Part shown: positions 31,611-43,672 of the stretch, one piece after another
Numbering within the stretch: position 1 is the stretch's first letter
Layout of the letters: every line of letters starts with the position of its first letter
NCBI RefSeq assembly: GCF_016920785.2
Contig: NW_024609879.1
Location: 14,633,145 to 14,697,144 of the forward strand
Origin: Ixodes scapularis
Taxonomy: Eukaryota > Arthropoda > Arachnida > Ixodida > Ixodidae
Length of the DNA: 64,000 bases
Direction: 5' to 3'
The notes under the pieces: model-generated
The model's database searches: none
Seen by the model: only the letters and a program-made list of their open reading frames with translations
Told to the model about the DNA's origin: nothing
Made by a program: the position numbers and the translations under genes

Positions 31611-34403
31611 ACATTTTCATACGGGTGCTCCCAGTTTGATAATCTCCGGGTTGAGGCAACATTTCCTGAGACGTTTAATGTAAATTCACGCCCTCTGGGC
31701 CTTCGTAGTTTCGGCAGTCTTTGACATTCGGCCCCAAGGGACACGCAACCTCAGAGAAATAGCTGCGTCTCTTGTGGTATCCGGCAGATGGACTGTTGTG
31801 CCTTGGACGTTTACGGACTGAAATACCGTGAACGTCCCTTTTCTGGTAGTTTCTGTTTGTGTCAGAATGTCAAGCATAAAGTGCTGCATACATTTCAAAG
31901 CCACATTAGAAAACAATGCCAATTTGAAGACGTCATTGTAATTTGAAGGATGTAGGCTCTTTTGTATTTGCATTCGTTCGGCTACGTGTAGGCCTAATAC
32001 TACCAGAACATCCGAGCTCGTGAAAACAGCTGAGTTATTTCTCTCGTTTGTTTTTTACGTCTGGGACATCCTTGGTCCCTTGCGTGTGCCTGCCATTTTG
32101 GAGTCGTGTGACTAAGGGTAAAAATTTCAAGACATTCCGATTAGCTGATGAGCGCGGATTCGTATATGTATATTTTAGAGATTCGCGTGTGAACGTGCGG
32201 TAGATTTTAGAAGCGTTATTTTTACAGTGCCTAGTACAGCTTCGCAGCAGCAGAGTATGATTTATGAGGCACTGTCGTTGCCTATGTGAAACGAGTTCAT
32301 TTGTGTAGTGCATGATACAGAAACGTGGCATGAGCGCGTTAGTTTAAATTCGCATTGTGCTGACTACTTTTTTGTTAACGTTGCAGTTCGGCTTCAAATA
32401 AATTTATCATGGTGTCGTTTTATTGATGTCACGAAGCTTCTGCGGTCTATTTCAAGCCAAAAGAAAAAACATTCATAGTTACCTCACTGAGCCTCTTATT
32501 ATGGGCTATAGGAAGGCTGGTGTGCAAAGATCACTGTGAAATCTTCACTTCCCTACTACTCAGCTTCTTTGTTATAACGGAAATGCATTTCTACGCGAGA
32601 GACACCAATCGAAAGTTACAGATGACGGAGAAGGTGGCAGTAGCAAACAAGAAAGCCTGGCTTCTGTGATGAGGTATTTTCAGCCTTGGTACTTTGCATT
32701 CTGGTCACGATTCGTTCGTGGAAAAAGAAATAAACGTTGCACAGTACTCATCTTAATTTCAGCCTTGCCAGCTATTTGTTGATGCAGAAAATAAAAGGTA
32801 GAAAACGTATTTTGTTAGTTTTTCTGTGACGAATAGGTGGGGCCGTTTATTGAGGACTCTATACGGCACTGAGAACATATGCGAGCTCTTGATTGTGCTT
32901 GTAGGTCATAGACGAATAAGAGAGACATCAACTTGTATGACATTGATCCTGTTTTACTCTGCACGAGCATAAAACCGCGCTCAAAACTCAACCCAAAGCT
33001 ACGCACCTACGCTCCAATCCGGTGCATTATGCCGTCTAAAAATCGACGAAATCGTAAGCGTGCATATTTACAATTACGTGGCTGCGGCAGAATTTAATCA
33101 CAGTCTATTTCTTAAAAAGAAGTGCTCAAGGGCCCCCACTTGCCGCCGATCGCTTGATTTCGCAAAGAAAAGCCAGCGTCCCGCATGAACGGAGGGGTCC
33201 GGATTTCTGAGGCGCAGCTAATGCGAAGTTTTTAAACTGAGCCGACCTAGTAACGTTGGGTTTGGCTGCCGGGTGCTGTGTCTTCTATGCTGAGTGCGAT
33301 TGTTTTACGCCGAGTGCCAACCGGCAATAAACATAGCTTTGTATTTCTGCGTGTCAGCAACATAGCAGCATCATAGCAGCAACATCGCGATGTCAGTGTT
33401 GTGTGCTCTGAACGAAGACTGGAATTGTCGCCGATGTGACCGTGTGTCCGCGTATCAGCTGTATAACAACAAGATGAGATGACGTAAACTGTCAGGCGTT
33501 GATGCCGTTGGTCGGGTCGTGATCGGAGGGGGCCTTTGTTGCAGGTTGTCGTTCTGCTTTACATTAAAGAGTTGAAGGCTGCTTGAGGGACCACGGCGCA
33601 ATCGATCGACCTGCGGATATTCATCTCGGAACGCTGCTCCGAACCGTAGCGCCTATCGTACAGTGGCCTATGAGACTGTCGTCTGCGATGTCCTGTTCAC
33701 CCATCCGCGAGAGTTATTGCGTCAAAATAATTTGTTGGCCTTGGTTTACCTAGTTGGTTGTCCTTGGCTCTCGCGCTTTTTATTTACGCAAGAGTTATTG
33801 CGCTCTGTCTGAAGGACTGAACAGTCTCGAAATATGATGAAAGAACGTATATCCACAGTTTCGGAATTTTAGCGTTAAGGAAGCATGCTATGTAAAATCG
33901 ACAAAAAAAGACTATTCTTCATTTTGCTGTTTAAATATTGTACGGTTTCTGGAGAAAATTCCCTCCAAGTGGCGCTCTGGGATGAGTGCTAAAGTTTTCG
34001 AGCTCAGCACGGCGTAGCTCCGTACACTTCACACCAGCCGCAAGTCACGGCTTTGATTGCATTCATGTTGATCGAAAAACGATTTCTCTGGCCATGAAGC
34101 ATCGCTTCCGGCTGACTGAATAACCGCTCTACTGAGATCAATTTAAAGGGACATTTGCAGCCGCATTCGAACAGCACAAATAGAAAAACAAATTCTACGA
34201 TAGAAAGACTTGCTCCGACATGCCGTGCGAGGAAGCAAACACGTGGCTTGGATCCCGAGTGGAGCGGCTTGTTGTATTGGCTTTCAAATAATTACGGCAT
34301 GAGCGCTTACTTTTTACTAAGAGATTCATTCCCTGAGCCGTTCAAAACACTTTGAGAGATGTGACTCAAAAACACACGCACACACACTGGGAATACTATT
34401 TGT

Positions 34404-34650
34404 AGAGCGCAGCCCTTAGGCGCCCTTTTCCGGCTTGAACGGCGTCGCCGTCGGCGTCGGCGTAACCACGCGTTGCATTATGGGACGTTTCCCAAAATGA
34501 CGTCAAGTGTGACGTCACGAGGATCACGAGTGACGTCAGCAGTGACGACAGAAACGCTCTTGTAAGCTGTGACATCACGAGTGACGTCAGCAGTGACGAC
34601 AGAAACGCTCTTGTAAGCTGTGACATCACGAGTGACGTCTCAGGTTACAG
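34404..34650. mobile_element. MITE-family fragment with 51-bp tandem units
   Basis: Starts tagagcgcagcccttaggcgcc, the terminus shared with 39868, 41091 and 41766, and includes gcgttgcattatgggacgtttccc, also at 41709. A 51-bp unit (gtgacgtcagcagtgacgac...) repeats from 34530 and 34581 with a partial third. TGACGTCA occurs at 34510, 34531 and 34582. Confidence 0.6.
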
Positions 34651-36897
34651 GAGCATTGCTCCCTTTATGGACGATTCACACGACGGACTGATCTGCGGAC
34701 GGTTTGGTCACGTGACGACATGTCCGTTGTTCGTCCGTCTCTCAACGCATCCACACGAGGGAGACGACGAGCAGACGCCAGCGAGGACGGACCGAACCTG
34801 TTCGCCAGTCCACAGTGCCACAAAACTCCAACGTCGCACCGTGGCACCGCTTTCCAATAGCGAAATCGACGTTTGCTACCGCGATAAAGAATCCTACGCC
34901 GCTGTTATGTACAGATCGAGGCAAAACATGATAGGCTTCGCGCGAAGCGCCACTAGCTTTACTAACCCACGGCATGACAGTGACACAGGCATGATCGTGC
35001 TCGAGAAGGGTTAAGCGTGGAAGCGACGAAGTTCTGGGCTCGCGAAGGGGCGTTTAGAGATGCCTTCACGCAATCCGCGCTCGTGCACAACACTCAAGCA
35101 CCCCACAGCCACAAGAAAGGTCTTGCTCGGTGAAAGGTTGATTGGAGGTACTGTGCAATAACTATTGGCGACATGCGCGATCGAAAGCGTCGCTGTGGTC
35201 GGCCTGCCATGATTGGTCGAATGCTGCCTATGACGTCAGCAAATGATTTCTCGTCGGCGGAAATAAGAGGAATGAAAGAAGTTCCATTTTGGCGGTGTTG
35301 GTAGTGTTGGTTTCGCAGTGATTTTAGGCTTCCACCATGATAATTACAAACAACATCGAACTTGTTTTTCGCAAGGTAGTGACGTCACGAAAGGAAACCA
35401 TAGGAGGGCGCTACCAAAACATCTCGCCGCTAATTGCGGCGTGCTAGGCGAGTTTCGACGAAGGCTTTTTCACACGGACCCGTAGGAGCACCGGAATGTG
35501 CGTCGAGTTAGCCGTTTCTCCAGTTTGTTTCACGCGTGGAACCAAGAATCACGCGAGAAAATGAACCAGCGAACGCACAAAATATAGCGGTGCGCCATTT
35601 TTGACCAAATCATCCTAAAAAAAAACGAGAAAACTTTGTACCGTTGCCAGACAAAACGCTTTTCAAGTAAATCTCCCGCGAGAAATTCCAGAGTGATAAG
35701 GCACTCGACTTTATCAGTCCACGCTTCTGCGGACGAGAAGCGGATCGCAGGAATCTCTTACGTGCCGGTCATGGCGTACACCAGCCGTGGACGAAAATCG
35801 CGATTCGGTCCGACATGTGAATCGGCTATTAGGAGGGACTATGTAGACCCTTTTTTCTAAGAGTATGGAATTGAAGCTTACTTGACAACTTCGTAGCAAT
35901 GAAAGGGCTTTGACTTCCACCCTGATGGTCCTGCTACGCGGGACCTCTCAACTGTCACTCAACCTAGGAAAGCTGACTCAATCGAAATCGGCCGGAGTTA
36001 CACGGCAGCGCCGAATGTTATTGAGCCACCAACGATAGCTCAACTCAACTGACTTTCGACAACCGAGGTCAAGATGGCGGCGTCTGCTACATGGCAACTC
36101 GTTGGTCAGCGGTAGCCACGTACCTAATATCTCAGAACGAAAGGGTGGTGTGCAGACAGAACCGTGGCAGCAAATATTTTGCGAGCGGGCATGTTTGAGG
36201 GTCGGACCTGCCTTTATACTAATACCTGCACTTCTCTGAACCCAGCGCTACCATGAACAGACTAAATACGACTCCAGTTACTCCTCTCCTGTCTGCATTC
36301 GTTTGAAGTGCTTTTATTTTTGTTTCTTAACTCCAAAAAGAAAAAAAGGAGTATCATATATCGTTTCAAAGTTATCAGCCTACAGTTAGATAGAGGTCAA
36401 ATTAATCAGAATTAGTGTTGGGTGTCTTTTACCGCTGCCCTTGACGAACCGGATGTGGCTCTTTTATCCTTCAGTTTCATGGTCTCTTTGCGGACGTCTC
36501 AAGTACGCCTCTCCGAAGGCATTTAAAAAAAAATGTGTTGGAATTTGTTGTTTGCATACGTGCAGCCATCTTTTGTTTGAACGGTGGTGGTTTGCACTGG
36601 TGTGGCAAGACCGCGGTGCGGTTCCCGCCGTGCTCTTTCACTCCGTTCGTCCACTTGTTAATTCCACTTTCCTCCCTTACGAGAGTATTTTATTACTCCT
36701 GTTAACCGAAATACTATAACTCCCAATACATTTTGGCGGTACTTATTCGTGATTAGCGGTAACTACATTTAATAAAGTGATTGTTCACTCGATGGCGCCA
36801 GGCCGTCATACACGTAGCAACTAAAATAAGGGGTTTCCGAAGTCGCGAGCGACAGGTTCTACCCAAGGCCGCGATTGGCAGGTGAAATAGTAAACAT

Positions 36898-37200
36898 TCT
36901 TAATGCGAAAGCATTAACTGTCCCATAGAGCAAACCGACGTTATCAGCTTTTGAAGCCGCGCCGAACGACATTTTCCCCTCTCCCAGTCAGGCGAAGTCT
37001 ATCGTTTGTTGCAGAAATGCGACGGATAGGCTCGTTGGCTGGCGCGCGTCATAGTTTCAAAGAATGAGACTTCCATAGCCTCTCGCGCGCCGCAGTTCCA
37101 AGGAACGCCACAAAAGAAGCCCTCTACACGGCGGCGCAGCGCACACAGCGGCATGGCCGCCGGTAAGAGGGAGCGGTTAACCGCGGAGCCCGCACGGGCA
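36898..37200 (+). repeat. Dispersed repeat with AATGCGAAAGCATTAACTGTCCC end, copy 1
   Basis: The opening segment and a second block (agttccaaggaacgccacaaaag...ccgccggtaagagggag) are found inverted at 44990-45275. Between them the two copies differ. The start is itself a small palindrome (AATGCGAAAGCATT). Confidence 0.6.
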
Positions 37201-39440
37201 AACTCCGAAGAGGATGCACGGCCGAGCTCAGCGCCGAGCGGCCACTTCACGAGAGCGCGCGCTCGGCCGTCGGCCGCTATTAGCCCCGAGAGCGAACACA
37301 AGCGTCGCTGCGGTCGCCGCGCTCTGATTGGGTGAGGCGTACCGTGACGTCAGGGCGATGACTCCGCTCCGCGATCTCGCATCGGCTCGCTTCCCAGCAC
37401 CGGTTTCCTGGTTTGGCGTTGTGTGCCGCAAGTCCTTCGAGGAGCTGGACTTCATTTATCCGCTGTACAAGACGTTGAGTTAGGCCGATATTGACGTGCT
37501 TCCGTACATTTTATAAACCTGCTTGTCCCTTTTACCTTTAAAATTGGGCTACAAATCCCGAAAGCTATCGGCGGAGGCAATTCCGCCGATGAATCTCCCC
37601 GTCCGTCCACACGACACAAGGCAATTTTGCGAGGGATCAGTGAAGCGGTGGCGCAAGTGTTTCAGACACGAGAACTCTGTTCTTTGCATGTTCATGATTT
37701 AGGACGATATTACATCCCGCTTTCAAGGCATTTAAAGTGGCATTTATATCGTGGGCCTTTGGGTGGTCGGCAAATTATCTCGCGACCCCGACTTTGCGCT
37801 GCCACTCTGCATGCGCTGGTTCGCAGAAAGGCCCCGTGTCTGATTATCTTTGAAGTGCTCATGGAACAAGGTTGTTTTACATAAATGTAGCTTCTTCGTG
37901 AATTAATTATATAGTTTATACACGTACGCAGGCATATTTCTTAGACGATGCTCAATTACTGGAAATTAGTTTGTATGGCAGCAGAAAAAACGGCCGAATT
38001 GTCCCCAGTTGTCTGTATGATATGTATTGAACTGCCCAAAATATGCACAGCAATAGTGCCGTCATTTGGAATGTTTATACGTTTCCCTGACATTTTTATT
38101 CCAGTCTTGGGTATTCGGAAAATACAACGTTTAGTCTGAATTGTCATTTCCAATTAAAAGAGACACTGCAGCAGGTCTCCAAAAGCTTCCTCGGCCTCCA
38201 AACTCCATACAGCTGGACTCTCTGACAACAGAGGAAAGCAGGAGTAAAAGCAAGGATTCGAACGTCTGTCCAGTGGTAGATGCAGCACTAGTAGCATAAA
38301 ATGTGGAACCTGTGAAGGGCGACAGTCTACGTGAGAAAAGCTTCTGGTATTTTAGCTTCAGTATATTTCGATTTAAGTAAAATCTGAATTTTAGGACTTA
38401 ATGGACTAATAACGAGCTAGACACCCTCGCCTACGTTTGTTATACATTACATGAGGGTTGATATAAAGAAGTCTACGTATACCGCCCGTGTAGTCCATTG
38501 AAATACTATCCGAATCCAGCAAAGGTCAAATGCGAGCAATGTATATAATAAATGTTCCGTGTTTATTGTTTTTTTTTTTCTACTTTGCTTCTGCATTTCG
38601 GCTGTCTTACTTGTGATTCTCTCCCCATGGCCGAGACTGTATTTAGCATGTTGCTCGAGCAGCATGCAGCTTTTCTGCTTCGGCGATCTTGTTTAAAAAC
38701 AGATACAAAAAAAATAATATACATAACCTGCCAATTCATTTAGACCATCAGCAGCATTTATTGTGATGCTCCTGCAATTGTGGCCATATTCCTTTATTTT
38801 CATATACGAGCTGCGATTCATGCGTTGCCTGCCCTGTCAACCATGCTTAAAATGTTGGTTGAAGTTTCGCCTGTAGCTACAGGCCGTACCTCAATAAAGG
38901 CACATATAAAAATTTACACTTCCTACGAAAAACATGCCAAAAAAAATGAAATAGAAACAAGCGCGCCGACAGCTAGCGTCGTCACATCCTCCACAGGGCG
39001 AGCGGGGCGAGTCGGGGAAAACTTCTCTCCTCGCCGTGACGTCACCCCGGTTTGCCGTAAGAGGGCGCCACGCGAACTTCTCGGGGCTAATACCTCGGCA
39101 GTTGCGAAACGTGGTCGTCCACGCCAGTACGCCGCGGAAGAAATAAGGGTGCAGAAGAACGACATTTATGCTTTCGCATTCGCAACTCATAAAAAGTGCT
39201 TAGGTGTCTTCGTTTTTTTTTTTTTTGTAATTAAACTCTTCTACTTTAGAAATAAAATGCAAAAAATGAAGGCGGCCCTAGCTGACTTCTTGCCATAGAG
39301 CCAGATCAGGAACCGAAAGAAAACAGATTCGTTTGTGCCATAAACGAAAAGGGGATCCGAAACCTAGTGGATAACGCCCCGACTTTTGTAGTTGAGTTGC
39401 TGTCGTGGACTCAACTATCCGAAGATAGCTCGACAGGTTG

Positions 39441-39478
<38 letters not shown>
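39441..39478. repeat. (TA)n microsatellite
   Basis: About 19 uninterrupted TA dinucleotides. Confidence 0.95.
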
Positions 39479-39867
39479 TTATATATCACAAGTTGTGTAT
39501 ACATCAGCACCTATTGTTCCTTATCCTCTATAAATCGAGATATTCTTTTAGTGATTAAATGTAGAGAGCATAGTTTTGAAGAGAGAGAGCAGCCGAAACC
39601 ACGGGGGGCGTTCGCAATTTAAACGCGGTCGTATTCGCTGCGTGGTCAAGGGGAGAGGAGGAAAGAGGGTCATAGGCGGAGATTCTCACAGGCGATCAAA
39701 GCGTCTGGCTCCTTCCAGCGTTTATTCCAAGTGCGGTCCCCCATAGACCACGCCACTCAGATCGAGCAGTCGGAAACACTGTAATCTAGGCACACTCTAA
39801 AAGCCGGACAAATACTCATGAAAAGAAAAAAGAAGGAACATGTTTACAAATTTCTGTAATGCGAAAT

Positions 39868-40297
39868 TAGAGCGCAGCTCTTGAGGAGGAGGAAAGGAGG
39901 GTATGCCATCCTCCCTCTCATACACTCCTCCTTCCCTCCTCTGCTCTTCTCTTCCCTCCTCCTTCGCCTCCTTTCCTCCTCCACCGTACCCTCCCCTCCT
40001 TCTCCTCCATACCCTCCCCGCCTCCCACAGTTTTGCCGCTAAATTTAGCTGGAAATTTTACGCCACGTGACCACAACATCAATTCAGTTTCCCCGCTAGA
40101 TTTAGCGGGAAAAATGATGTTACATGACTTCATGTCACGTCACGCATGAACAAATTCAGTTTCACCGCTAGATTTAGCGAGAAAATTGACGGCACGTGAC
40201 CTCAACACCAATTCAATTTTCCGCTAAATTTAGCGGAAAATTACGCCCAAGGCGATGCCGCTATACGCGGAATCGGGCACCTAAGAGCTGCGCTCTA
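39868..40297. mobile_element. MITE with AGAGCGCAGCTCTTGAG termini (430 bp)
   Basis: Left end TTAGAGCGCAGCTCTTGAGG and right end CTAAGAGCTGCGCTCTACAA are inverted copies. The left half is a strand-asymmetric GGAGGA / TCCTCC tract (39886-40024). The right half holds four copies of a CCGCTAAATTTAGCGG-like palindrome. No coding sequence. Confidence 0.75.
40034..40232. repeat. Four spaced palindromes CCGCTA(A/G)ATTTAGCGG
   Basis: At 40034, 40092, 40167 and 40213, each followed by cacgtgac- or acatgac-like sequence in a ~45-75-bp period. The last is a perfect 21-base inverted repeat around 40211-40231. Located within the MITE at 39868-40297. Confidence 0.75.
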
Positions 40298-41090
40298 CAA
40301 ATTACCGAATAAGGTACGTTTCGGAGTATCGACACCCGAGCCAACTTAATTCGCGCTTAAAATCGCTCTTGCCAGTTATCTCAAGTTCTATCTCGAATCG
40401 CAGAAAACGCTTTCGTGACAGAGGAAAAACTGTATCGTCTGAGCGCCTGACGCGAAATGCTTAAATCGCAAAAGGTTCCATTCTTGAATCGTGACAGCTG
40501 GTGAAGAGAAAAATATCAAGATAATTTAAATCGTGACTTAAGTGAAACCGGTTTTACTATAATGATTTGTATCGAAGTTTACCTGCAAATATAATCCCCC
40601 CACGCACACACACATTTTTTTTTTAATATTTACCGTTTTTCTGCAACGATGCTTTCTACCTGCATTTGTCTCGTATTTAAATCAAAGAATGGGAAAGCGT
40701 GAAGGTTTCTATGAAGCTGAGCACGAGAACAATGCAGCGGCCCTCTGGGCAAGTCGGAACGTTGAGCCTTATTTCCACTTTCCACTATGTTTGTCAGTGC
40801 CGACGTCTCGCAAAAATAAATAAGAACGAAAAAAAAAATTAGAAGAGAAATGCCCACGACCCTTCGTTGCGAGCCAGACACGCTATACCGACTAGGCGAC
40901 GCAGACACTTTTTTATTTTATTTATTACCTTTCTGGCTCTGGGAACAAATACATAAAACATGAAATACTCACTAAACCCGCCAGTCACACCCTGGCTGGC
41001 TGGACAAGGCTAAACATTTTAAGGGCGCCCAGTTTGTCCAGCACAGGCATCCATTCAAGCTGGAAACTTTGTCTCCTGTAGTTATTTTAT

Positions 41091-41765
41091 AGCGCAGCTC
41101 TTAGGCGCCCGTTTTCAGCTTCAGCGGCGGCGCCGTCGGCGTCGGCGTAAAGCGCGATCCATATCAACGCTTCTTTTTGCGCCTGTAGGTCGTGCGGCTG
41201 CGGATGTGACGCATTTCCCGACGTTTTTGCTGTTTCCGGGCGCGCTTTCTGAGTCAGAACCGTGCGCTTTGGTTTGGACGGGCCAGCTTCGGGCGAGCGC
41301 GCACGCGCGCAACAGACTGGCCGGCCAGGCCAGTCTGTCGCAGCCAGAAGGCGGCGAGAGAGAGAGAGAGATCGCGTCGTTATGTTGGAAGAGAATAAAA
41401 GTGGGGGGAGGAGAGGGCCAATTGTGGATGCGCACTGGGCGCATTTGTCACTTGCTCTGAGAAGGCGGCGAAGAAACGCGGAGCCGGAACTAGCTTGCCC
41501 TCCACCGATTGGCCGGGACACAGGAGCGCCCTGCTACGTCACCGCGCGTTTTTGTGCGCGTTGAGAAAGAAGTTGAAATTATCCAAGTTTTTTGTGCGCG
41601 CCCGGAAGGAGCGAAGAAGTGGCGCGACGTCACGAAAATACGTCACATCCGCAGCCGCACGACCTACAGGCGCAAAAAGAAGCGTTGGTTTGGATCGCGC
41701 TTTACCCCGCGTTGCATTATGGGACGTTTCCCATAATGACGTCACTTGTGACCGCGCGTTGCATT
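41091..41765. mobile_element. Repeat element with ~63-bp inverted arms
   Basis: Starts tagcgcagctcttaggcgcc. The block 41149-41211 (aagcgcgatcc...gcggatgtgacg) is inverted at 41641-41704. The right part (gcgttgcattatgggacg) matches 34475-34500. GC-rich interior with no recognised protein. It abuts another MITE at 41766. Confidence 0.65.
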
Positions 41766-41986
41766 AATGCCGAATTAGAGCACAGCTCTTGAGGGGGAGC
41801 AGGAGGTGAGGAGAATGAGAGGAGACGGGAGGAGGACAATGGAGGAGGGGAAGAGGGACGAGGAGCGGGAGAAGAAGGAGAAGCGAAGGAGAAGAGGAGG
41901 AGGAGGTAGGGAGGAGGAAAAGTGCATACGCTCCTCTCTGTACCCTTCCCTCCTCCTCCTCAAGAGATGCGCTCTGATTCGGCATT
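41766..41986. mobile_element. 221-bp MITE with 29-bp terminal inverted repeats
   Basis: AATGCCGAATTAGAGCACAG... at the left is inverted at 41958-41986 with three mismatches over 29 bases. The interior is a purine-rich tract (GGAGGAG...). Same terminal motif (AGAGCxCAGCTCTTGAGG) as 39868. Confidence 0.75.
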
Positions 41987-43444
41987 ACCACGTTCGTTTT
42001 AACCGAGTATGTAACGAAACGCTTACAAAAACAAAGAACTTCGACCAAACGAAACGTCTTTTCCTCTTTTTTTTTTTTTTTTTTTTAATAGCAAGAGTGT
42101 GCATGGATAGGTTTGATAGGCGCTGAAGATGCGCCTATCAGACCTATCTTGGGCGGTACATTAAAAATGATTTTCTGCAGCATCCGTGCACCAAATTGAA
42201 AGTAATTTTGATATGCGTGGTCGGTGGAGGCAAAACGAAGACGATTTAAGTGGTTTTCCTCAAATACAGAATTGCTTAAGTTTTCCTTTAGTCTACCCTA
42301 AATGTGAGCTAAGCCTGAGCTACGAGCACGAAGATGTTGCTGGGAACGGAGCTCTTACTACCTAGAGTACAAGTCCTGCGAACGACGTCATAGGTTTTGG
42401 ATCCCGACCTAATGGCAGACATGCTGCAGCTCGGCGAGAGAACGCGCTACACGTGTCCGTCTCGACGTCGCTGTGTGAGGCGCTCTGGCGGTGACGGAAC
42501 CTAGGCGGCGCTGTGGGGAGCCTCTAGTGATGACGTTCGGGTGGCAGGCCTTGTCTTCTAGGTGGTATTGGCACTAGGTCGGCGCTTCACTGGACTAGCT
42601 CGTATTGCGGTACACCACGCTTGAGGAGTTTGCGCTTGTGTTGCGAGCCACAACGTATCTCAGTGCACGTGTTTACCGACGTCATTTAGAATTAATTAGA
42701 AGGTTACACAAAATAAATTAAAAAATATATTGCTCATATCAGTTATATGTATGTATCTATTGGGAGCGAGGTAAGATTGACAAATGCAGCCGTGGTAATA
42801 TTGTGACCAAAGAGGAGAGAGACTGCTTATTGAATCTGCATTAATGTTTGAGGAAAGGGAAAAGAAGAGAGCTAGCAAAAAATTAGGCCAGTACTAAGGT
42901 TGCCAATCCGTCGAGTTGGTAAACGTTCTTGATAAAGGAAACAGCTCAAACGACGAAGACGAAGTGAAGAAACACACACGGACAGGATGAAGCTGTTCCG
43001 GTCGTGTATGTCTCTTCGTCTTGTTGTGTGTGCGTCTTCCCTTCGCCTTCGTCGTTTGAGCTGCTTTCATCGAGTAAAATTGAGCCTGGAGCGGGAACCG
43101 AAGCCGCAAGCTTCGCCTATCCGGGGCGGGGCCATCCCGGCCACTGGTTTCGACGGACTAAAAGTTTGACCAGCTTTCCGTGTACTGTTAGGTTAGGATT
43201 TGATTAACTGGTTAGACGACAGCCGTTACCAATTTAAAGCCCATGCTATTTTCTAGTAGCTGCAGTGACGTAGCAAGTCATATCAGCTTGCAAGTGTCGG
43301 AAAGGGCCCGTTTTCGAAGGTATTTAAAGAACCACTCGTACCCATGGGGACAGGCTGCACCGTGTATATACCCTCCTTCCTTCCCTTAACAGTAATGCAA
43401 TAATGCAATAAATTCAATATTAACTGTCTCCCCGCTTCGTTCAC

Positions 43445-43445
<1 letters not shown>

Positions 43446-43482
<37 letters not shown>
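43446..43482. repeat. (TA)n(GA)n compound microsatellite
   Basis: About nine TA units directly followed by about ten GA units. Confidence 0.9.
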
Positions 43483-43484
<2 letters not shown>

Positions 43485-43512
43485 ACGTAGCGCAGGATGA
43501 CGAAAAGTATAC

Positions 43513-43654
43513 ACGGAAGAAAATGCCCTTGAGACGGTTGTTGGAGTTTTTAAAAGATATTATTCGTAAAGTTGGTCCGCCGAAACGCCGACCAACTTTA
43601 CGAATAATATGTTTTAAAAACTTTAACAACCGTCTCTAGTGCGTTTGCTTCCGT
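43513..43654. repeat. Long near-perfect hairpin (arms ~64 bp, loop ~14)
   Basis: Arm 43531-43576 (gagacggttgttggag...gtaaagttggt) is inverted at 43591-43636 with only a few mismatches. The similarity continues outward (acggaagaaaatgccctt versus its inverted acggaagcaaacgcacta). It sits between a compound microsatellite and a hAT-like element. It could be a small palindromic transposon or a small-RNA precursor. Confidence 0.8.
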
Positions 43655-43672
43655 ATATAAATATATACATAT

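Noticed and set aside
39390..39620. Overlapping frames across the TA microsatellite (YIYIYI proteins)
   Set aside because: Translation of simple sequence only.
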